Of a stretch of DNA of 64,000 nucleotides, positions 56,461 to 64,000 are shown one piece after another. The position numbers and the translations under genes were made by a program. The notes beneath the pieces are model-generated. The model saw only the letters and a program-made list of their open reading frames with translations, ran no database searches and was not told the DNA's origin. The DNA lies in contig CM055103.1 of assembly GCA_029204225.1 (NCBI GenBank), positions 38,039,648 through 38,103,647 on the forward strand. The letters are read 5' to 3'. This stretch comes from Diphasiastrum complanatum. Lineage: Eukaryota > Streptophyta > Lycopodiopsida > Lycopodiales > Lycopodiaceae. Position 1 is the stretch's first letter, and each line of letters begins with the position of its first letter.

Positions 56461-57740
56461 GTACAGGGAGTGTACATAGTACAGTGTGTAGACGTTGAAG
56501 AGAGCTTCGGGAGAAGAGTTTTTTGAGAGTTTGGGATTTGCAGTAGGTAGAAAGCGAAAAGTGAAGCATTGGTGCACAGTTTTTAGCATAGAGAGGCTTG
56601 CCAAGCTCGGAACTGTGGATGGATTTGGAGACAAGATTTGTCGATTGAATTGGAACTTTAGCCAAATGGAATTCTGAAATTCCATAGGAAGGCTGCTTGG
56701 CATTTGTGATCAATGAGCAATCAATTCTTGATTGATTGATGAACATATTAAAGATTCATCTTCCCAGCAGTAGGGTGACCTCAGTCAAGAGGATGAGCTA
56801 CAAGAACCACTGAGAATTGTGGGAAAATGGCCAAGAAGTCATCCCTCTTTTCTAGTTAGGGTTTTCAGAGGGAAAAGTGTGGATCTTTCTTCATAGAAGG
56901 AGTTTTTCAGAGCTGTAAATGCGTGAAAGTGGGCGCCCTATGAAGATAATCTATTGCTAGTAGGCCGTGGAGCGCCGAGGATTAGCCAGGGAGCTGGATT
57001 GGAATTCATGAGGGTAGCCATAGCTTTTAAGCTTGCAAGGATAGAAGCTTGTGGAGAGAAAGAAAGGAGGAGGCAGCGCAGCCAGCACGCGCATCCAATC
57101 CGAGTGTGTGCCCTGTGTACTGAAGTGGATAGGACCCGATTCGGCTCACAGGTTCCATGGATGGTGACCAAATTTGATTTAGGGTCTACGGTGAATCAAT
57201 CCAAGTCATTGGATTGATGATAACCATTGGATCTATCGAATTTCCACTTAAACTTTAAAGAAAGGGGCCTGAAGGGCAAAATAGCCTTCAACCTCATTAA
57301 AAATTTTCAAAGTGAAATTGGAGTTGGGTCCCAAGTTCTTGAAGGTTGAAGTTTCTTCAAAGTATAGAAACGGTTCAAAAGTGCAAAAAGCCCTTATTTT
57401 CACCTCCTTTACCCTATCTCGGTCAAACAAAGGGCTACGAACTCCAAATGAAGGGCATCCAGACTGTACCTACAAGTACGGTACCAAAAAATAGAAAGAT
57501 TGTAGCGAAGAATGCACTCAGTGGATGTCAAATCTCTTTTGCCCCTTTTAGGGAGCGGGTAGTCAAGAGTGTGAGGTAAAAGGCATTTCATGTTTGAAAA
57601 GTGACTTGGCTTGCGAAATGCCACCTAAGCGATGGGACGTCCTGGAGTGAAATTTTAGCAAGTCATCAAAATAAGTTATTGACGTCGCCATTGTACTTAA
57701 AACACCTTTTTTAGCCTACGGTTGCAATTTTAGGCAGTTT
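56461..57740 (+). other. copia leader region, no gene seen
   Basis: About 1.3 kb between the primer site and gag, longer than usual for copia leaders. Short frames have no motif. It may contain a nested insertion that I could not delimit. Confidence 0.4.
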
Positions 57741-57744
57741 TTGG

Positions 57745-58755
57745 GATGGCAAACATGGGAGAGTCCATTTTGAGTGAAAGTAGCAAATTGGACAAGATTT
57801 TCAACTATGCAGTGTGAAAATTTAAAATGAAAAACATACTGAAAGAAAAAAACTGTGGGATGTCGTCACAGGTGATGAGAGAAGACCGCCAAATGAAGCG
57901 AACATTAGAGTATTCGATAGGCAACTTGTCAGTGAAAGACCACATCATTGTCCACATAAGTGATGCCATTACACGTAGACAGGCATGGGATGTGCTAAAG
58001 GAGCAATTCAAGACGTCAAATCCATCAAGGATTATGTTTTTGAAGTCAAAATTGAATAATCCCAAATGGAACAAGGAGAGCACATTCAGACTTATATGAC
58101 CAGAATCAAGACAATGAGAGATGAACTACATTCTATTGGTGAGCGCATACGTGATGTTGAGCTGGTGCACAATGCATTGTGTGGCATTACAGAACCTTAT
58201 GAGATGTTCGTAAGCGGGATAGCATCAAGAGAAAGATTACCAACCTTTGACGAGCTCATAGGAATCTTGATGTAGGAGCAACGATGAGAGATGGTGAAAG
58301 TTAGACATCAAAATACTGATGATCAAGCACTTGCGACATGCCAAAAACAAGGCAAAGGCAAGGGTAAGAAGAAGTCTAAGCAGAAATTCGCCAAGACTCA
58401 AAAGGATGAGGGATCATCTAGCAAGACCAAGAAGAAGAGCAAATGCTTCCATTGCCGCAAAAAGGGCCATTGGAAAAGCAAGTGTCAGAAATTCTTGGCG
58501 GAATCAGACAAGGGGAAACCAAAGCAAGCCGGTAACCTTGTTGACGAAGGTGAAATTGAAGACTCTAGTATCTTCATATCAGCATTGTCATCCAATCAAG
58601 ATGATCAAGCGTGGTACATTGACTCGGGAGCCATAGGACACATGACAGGTAATAAAGATTGGTTCAGTAGCCTAAAAGAGTTGGACAATGGAACGTCTAT
58701 TTCACAAGCAAATGGTGATGTGTGCAAGATCAAGGGGATAGGCACCATTTCCATT
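57745..58755 (+). pseudogene. copia gag and protease
   Basis: Gag from about 57,745 ('MANMGESILSESSKLD' in one frame), then 'RRQAWDVLKEQFKTSNPSRI', a frameshift near 58,070, 'HIQTYMTRIKTMRDELHSIG', a Lys-rich stretch, the knuckle 'CFHCRKKGHWKSKC' (58,444-58,487) and the protease site 'WYIDSGAIGHMTG' with intact DSGA. Two stops near 58,274 break the frame. Better preserved than most copies here. Confidence 0.88.
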
Positions 58756-59497
58756 CCAACTACCTGATGGCAAAAGCAAGATGATCAAAGAGGTACTTTA
58801 TGTACCAGGTTTGAAGAAAAATCTGCTTTTTGTTGGTGTCATTACTGATCAAAAATTGAAAGTAGAATTTGCCCATGATCGTTGCTTTGTGAATGATGTG
58901 AACCAAAAGTTCAAAGTCATTGAAGGACGAAGAACGCCCTGGGACTTGATCCACAGAGAACTATGCGGGCCTATGAGGACTATGTCCATGGGTGGAGGTT
59001 TTTATTTTATGACCTTCATAGATGATATGTCACATAAGACGTGGATTTACTTCTTAAAGAAGAAATCAGATGCTTTTGCCAATTTCAAGAGTTTCAAAGC
59101 ATTGGTCGAAAATCAAACAGGTAGGAAGATCAAAGTCCTAAGATCTGACAGTGGAGGTGAGTACAAGTCTACTAAATTCAATGATCTTTGTGATCATTGT
59201 GGGATCAAAAGACAATTTACGCAAGCTCATACTCTTGAACTCAATGGTGTAGCTGAGTGCAAGAATTGTACGATTGTGGAAAGTGCCAGATCTATGCTTG
59301 TTAAGATGAAGCTGCCAAAAGATTTTTGGTCAGAAGCATGCAGTACCGCAGTCTATCTTCAAAATAGAAGTCCTACTATTGTCGTACCAAAGATAACACT
59401 TGAGGAGGCATTCACGAAGAAGAAGCCAAAGGTGAACCACTTGCGAATCTTTGGGCCTGAGCATTTGTTTTTCGATATGATAACCAAAGATCATTGA
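58756..59497 (+). pseudogene. copia integrase lacking the zinc finger, truncated
   Basis: 'LYVPGLKKNLLFVG' is the normal bridge from protease. The zinc-finger segment between about 58,925 and 58,935 is deleted ('VIEGRRTPWDLIHRELCGPM'), and the first catalytic Asp is Glu. 'VLRSDSGGEYKS' and 'NGVAECKNCTIVESARSM' follow, with the conserved 'ERKN' changed to 'ECKN'. 'HLRIFG' ends it at 59,460; nothing further of pol. Confidence 0.88.
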
Positions 59498-59559
59498 CGA
59501 CTTTTTAATCTTACATTCTATGTCATTATTTGTTTTACTATCCTAGCCTTGATCTATGA

Positions 59560-60470
59560 GATCTAACAAAGTCTCATCTGATAAATCCTTGCAAACAAAT
59601 AAAGTTGGTGTCCTTCGAACACTAGCACTTGAGAAAAAATCAACAAATATATGCAATGAGATAAACCAACTTAGGTGAACAATTTTTATGCCCGTACTTA
59701 TCTTCATAGCATTTCTAACATCAATGAGTAACTTGCATCTGAAGGATTCAGAAACAATACTATCAAGAGTAGGCCACTCGTCACTCTGAAAACTAGGCAA
59801 TGGAATTGCTTTGAGCTTGCCAGAACCTCCATCCGTTTGTGGCATATATAAATATTCATAAAAATATATCCACAATCTGTAAGTTCTTTTGGACTTCTTC
59901 CTATGTATTGCAGCTTTCCAACATCAGAGTGAATCACGTCCAATATTCCTGCAAGTCGTTGTACTGGCTCCCAATCACTTATGCATGATGGATATAAATC
60001 TGAAAGAAAAAAAAAACGTTGAAATATTTGAATCGTAATCTGAAGAGCATCAATAATTCCTATGATTGTAGTAGAGTGCATACGTTTTGAAATACTTACA
60101 GTTACATTTTCGATGATCATGAGGATTGATATCTTGTACTTTTATTTTTGAATGCATATATACATGTTGTACTAAAACTTCTGATATCGAGTGACCTCCC
60201 GAAGTAGTCTTAACTCCAGAATTTTTGGTTTCCAATAAGATTTGTATGTCATTTTTGCCCTTTTGTTCTGTCAAAAATTGCCCTTTGATGATGGATGCAA
60301 CAACGCCACGAATTCTTCATATATTTTGTTGGCTTCAATTATCAGCTTCATCTTTCTCATTGTAAAGAATCACATACTCAATTGTAGATCTTTGGGCGCC
60401 AAAAATCTCTATGATATGATACTTAATTTCAATTTTTTGTATCACATTTAATCTAATGTGAATGCCATCG
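59560..60470 (-). pseudogene. unrecognised intron-containing gene remnant
   Basis: Minus-strand blocks. 60,470-about 60,110 encodes 'IHIRLNVIQKIEIKYHIIEI', 'IEANKIYEEFVALLHPSSKG' and 'SGGHSISEVLVQHVYMHSKI', ending at a donor GTAAGT (about 60,101). An acceptor TTTCAG at about 60,001 opens a block with 'LYPSCISDWEPVQRLAGILD', 'HSDVGKLQYIGRSPKEL', and after a frameshift 'YLYMPQTDGGSGKLKAIPLP', 'FQSDEWPTLDSIVSESFRCK', ending near 59,705. Clear splice signals and coding-like content, but several frameshifts. No known family recognised. Confidence 0.45.
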
Positions 60471-60869
60471 TAGTCACAGTTACTGTGCATACTATATTTC
60501 TATAACTGTAACTAGTATGGTTAGCAAATTTCATTATACTAACCAACATAGTTAAGTAAATTTAACTTGAGGTATTGACGTCGGACAAATTGTTGGGCAG
60601 GAAGAGCAAACCAATGGGATACGTCCATGCTGCCCGGATGCAAATTTCAAAGTTTTCTATAATGTATTTTTATTTCTCAGTTTATTTGAGCTACATTACG
60701 TAGATTTTAGATTCCTGCATTTGATTGGGCCAGGTGACGGTTGAAACTAGAGAAAAAAATAAAAGTATCTTTACAAAGGTCTTTTTTTACCTATCAACCT
60801 AACCATGTAATTACATTTTTCATTGTAAATACATAACTAATAAAACTTCAATTACATTTGAATTCAACT

Positions 60870-62930
60870 CATATTTACAATGTATGTTCCCCTGACAGAA
60901 AGAAATGAGTTCCACCGAGTTCAATGTCTAGTTTTCTTTTGTCGCTTCCTTCCTTTGACATCTTTGCTCTCATGTTCACTTTCACTTTCACTTGATGTGT
61001 GTAACCCTAAAAACCTACTTACAGATTCGCCTCTGCCCTGTGCATCAATAGTCAGCATTTTGTAAGATTTCAGGACAATCTATGGTCTGGACTTCTCTCT
61101 TGAACCCGTTGCATGACTTTGCCAACTCTATCCATGTCTTATTTGCTTGAGCAGGAGGAGCTCATCCATTACACCGGCTACCAATCGCGGTGTCATTTTT
61201 GTAAGCATCACTTTATCCAACCGTTCGGTTGCCAACATTGTATATGTTTTATTGATAAGTAATTCTTGTGTCTGTTTATAGTCATTGCAATAAAATGTCG
61301 AAATTCTAAAGCATCATAAGCATGGAAATTATGAGTGCCTTTGTCAATCTTCCTCTTCTTGATCCGTTCCTCCGTTTGAATGACTCTCTGCCGGAACTCC
61401 ACTAGCAATACAACTGCCACAATGCTGCCGGAACTCCACTAGCAATACAACTGCCACAATGCTAGATACGATAAGTCTATGTGCTTTGCTATCATAGCAT
61501 AGAGTTCATCAAACCCCTTACCATGACCTGCCTCCCAAGGTCTGAATTTCGCAGTCTTCTTGGTAGGTCGCATAATGCACATCATTATGCATCAACAAAT
61601 ATGCTTCCACCTCATAGATATACTGAGCTACAAACATCATAGAATTGCCTATCAAAATCTCGATTCCATCCATGTGTTTAATTTTGCCCAGGCCCAAAAC
61701 AATTTGCGTCTTCAACTCTGCTTCTTGCCATAGTGCATAGAATTCATATAACTCTCAGGGCTCATCCCATCTTCAATTGTGATGTCCCTTATCCCTGGCA
61801 AGAACAAGTAATCAATATTCCAAGCATGCTTGACATTGCGCAGGTGTATCCATGGCTTTAAAGCCTCATATAAATGGTTTACCTCCTTGCACAATTTCGT
61901 TCATTGTCGCTTCACTCGTGGTTGATGTGGTATGGGAGTAACCGCTTGATCTTGTGTCGCAACCATTTCAGCCGGGTGGGGTAGGTGTTTGTACGGAATC
62001 ATGTTGATCTTTAAGTTGTTCGTTCAGCCACGCAATCTCCCCCTTGAGTCCCTTTGCTTTTTATAGTCGTCTTCTTTGGTTCTAAGCAATTGTTTTCAGC
62101 TGCTGTCCATCAGCCATAAATTGCTTTCAATTAGCCTACTCCTGACCACTTCTGGATGCGATAACCCCTCTGTGCACTTGCTTGCAATCGATAAAACCCT
62201 TGCTTCTCGGTCAATTCTTTCTCCAATTGAAAATTTCCCTCCCGTAACATCCTTGTTCCTCAATGAACTGCTCCCGATTTCTTGCGACCTGTGTGCGCAA
62301 AAATATTCTTGGTCCACTCCTTGAAGCCGACTTTGTTAATTTGGACTAGGCCTCCAAGCATGATGTTATCCAGTTGGGGAGTGCAATAAATTTCGCTCGT
62401 ACACGGTTTCAACGTTAGTTGTCTACAATGCACTTACTTCTTTCTGAAATTCGTCATCCTTTGAAAATATTGTCCATTGCGATCCTGCAGCGTCTTCACT
62501 ACCTCATGCTTTCTTTTTAATTGTCCTTGTAACCCACTTTATACGCCTCAGCAATTTTCAAACGCTCCATTTTTGTCTAGATAGTGTGTTCCAGTATGTT
62601 GTTTGGTCTTGTAAGTATTGATATTGCTCTATAAATTCCATTCCGAGTTGTAAACCTAGTGAAAAATTTCTCACCATATGTAAAAACATCTTGATGTGCC
62701 CGTCATCATTGTTTCAGCATCTCTGTATCATGGGTCTTATCCCTGGTGTCTTGTAGTGTAACGTTGGTTGTTGTGAAATCTTCTGACAGGTCAAGATAAT
62801 CACCATCATTTTGTTGCGGCATCTGTGTTGGATCTCCTACTATTTCTTTGACCGGTGTCGTTTCCTGTTCTGCTTGAGGACTAAACGAGTATGACTGGAC
62901 CTCTATCTCATCCCCTTGCATGAGTGTAGC
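60870..62930 (-). pseudogene. decayed long coding remnant, probably partly coiled-coil
   Basis: Minus-strand open pieces in rough order: 62,921-62,706 ('QGDEIEVQSYSFSPQAEQET', acidic/Gln-rich), 62,560-61,920 (Glu/Lys/Arg-rich, frame-broken, coiled-coil style), 61,894-61,712 ('LYEALKPWIHLRNVKHAWNI'), 61,715-61,518 ('MMFVAQYIYEVEAYLLMHND'), 61,420-61,208 ('FRQRVIQTEERIKKRKIDKG') and a Lys/Arg-rich end near 60,920 ('KDVKGRKRQKKTRH'). A short direct duplication, GCTGCCGGAACTCCACTAGC, occurs at 61,388 and 61,423. No family recognised. Confidence 0.35.
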
Positions 62931-64000
62931 GAGATAATACTACTCAAAGCTTCTGCTTGGACTGGATTCTATGAGCCCTGAAACTTGATTGGACCAAATT
63001 GGTGTAAATCTCTCTTTTGATTGGTCACTAGATCTCTTGCCACAGATACGGATGAGTTGCACATCCAAGCTAATCATGACACTTCTAGCAAGCCTAAGCT
63101 AGCTTGAGCCACATCAAACTAATTTACTTTTGGACTAATCATGAAATTATATGTGTACTTGCTCAAGTTGCCTCCTAAGCCAAAATTGGCCCTATCACCT
63201 ACTCACACATGGAAGGACATACATAGATTTATCAAACCCCCTAACTCAAACATGGATAACTTTTACAAATCTTCACAATTGTGAGATCTCTACATTGTTG
63301 ATGATATATGATATGCACCCAATTTAGCTAAAGATCAAAGATTCATTTATGACATTAATGGATCAAATTTTTTAAATTGATTAGTACATACAAAATGATC
63401 ATTAAATCAAATACATAACAAGTAAAATAAATTGATCTTGTTGCATCTTGCTATTGTCTAGAACACTTGGGAATTGAATTTCTTGGACTCATATACCACC
63501 TTTGCCAATCTTTTTTTTTGACCAATCTAGAATTTTTTTGTTGTTCTTTACAAACTTTTTTAAAGTTGGCATTCATGATGGATATGTGTACGAACTTGTC
63601 AATGCCTATTTACTATCAAAATTATTAGGTTGCAAAGTTTCATGATACCAAATGTCAATTATCTATCTTTTTTGGCATCGTTTTGCTCCAACGAATGGAT
63701 AAATTATGACCAAAAATACTTAAGTGCAAGGTTGATAATCATTACATTGACCATAATTCTTTCTGATAGAACCATCATGATCTAAATCATAAAAAACATT
63801 GGATGAACTCATTCTTTGGTACCTCATGGAAACAAAGCTTATCTTGATTGATCTTCGATGAGACAACTGAGTTATGCAAATCCATTATTAGCCGACAAGA
63901 TGCGAGAATTGATCTCTTATAGGAAGAGAATTAGCCTCTCATTTGCACACTTACCACTTGTTGAAATTATTGAAAAGAGATTATAATGTGTGTGTGTGTG
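62931..64000. other. no gene seen; (GT)n at the right edge
   Basis: AT-rich sequence without coding motifs. The window ends in a GT microsatellite (63,987-64,000) whose length cannot be judged. Confidence 0.5.

Noticed and set aside
57200-57620. Paired plus and minus frames in the copia leader
   Set aside because: Mutual shadows without coding motifs, located between primer site and gag.

Overview
This is a repeat-dominated stretch of a land-plant nuclear genome. Ty1/copia and Ty3/gypsy fragments of several families, nested and truncated, fill much of it. The coding remnants have spliceosomal-type introns, there is a tRNA-derived SINE and a foldback transposon, and nothing looks like an operon. 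The species cannot be named. The density of decayed LTR elements suggests a large genome, possibly a non-flowering plant; that is inference. Many coding stretches are interrupted by frameshifts and stops, so most non-retroviral 'genes' here are decayed copies. The one clearly intact protein gene is an intronless KIAA0930/DUF2045-type gene at 8,111-9,499 (minus).

Layout: 1-1,735 copia fragment with integrase joined to RNase H; 1,735-3,662 gypsy pol (minus); about 3,990-4,660 LTR-like; 4,680-6,367 unrecognised intron-containing gene remnant (minus); 8,111-9,499 intact DUF2045 gene, with a TATA box and a SINE upstream; 11,109-11,348 long polypyrimidine tract; 12,930-14,050 gypsy 3' end; 14,378-15,987 Ulp1-like protease gene remnant (minus); 16,019-18,592 gypsy gag, leader and LTR (minus) inserted into copia pol (18,593-19,325); 19,330-19,875 possible LINE end; 21,493-23,923 ParB-like plus DNA amino-methyltransferase gene (minus), cut at its 5' side by a solo LTR (23,924-24,715); 25,626-29,714 long copia element; 33,250-36,130 copia and gag debris; 35,781-40,400 copia (minus) split by a foldback element (37,396-39,842); 40,966-42,255 second Ulp1-like protease remnant (minus), abutted at its ATG by a gypsy LTR; 42,258-50,230 pieces of the same gypsy family; 50,378-52,207 intron-containing remnant with decapeptide repeats and a SET-like domain; 53,253 gypsy primer-binding site; 54,700-55,665 gypsy; 56,230-59,480 copia; 59,560-62,930 two more intron-containing or decayed coding remnants.

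The most interesting content is a group of intron-bearing, non-retroviral remnants between the retroelements: a prokaryote/phage-type ParB+methyltransferase gene, two Ulp1-type protease paralogues with the same exon layout, a SET-like gene, and three unrecognised genes. They could be decayed nuclear genes, cargo of large DNA transposons, or pieces of an integrated large DNA element. The sequence shows the domains and introns; a common origin is only a hypothesis. The gypsy family starting TGTTGGCTG has a roughly 1.1-kb LTR, a TGGCACCGTTG-type primer site and a 25-bp minisatellite in its leader. It recurs at least six times and accounts for much of the apparent low-level similarity across the window.
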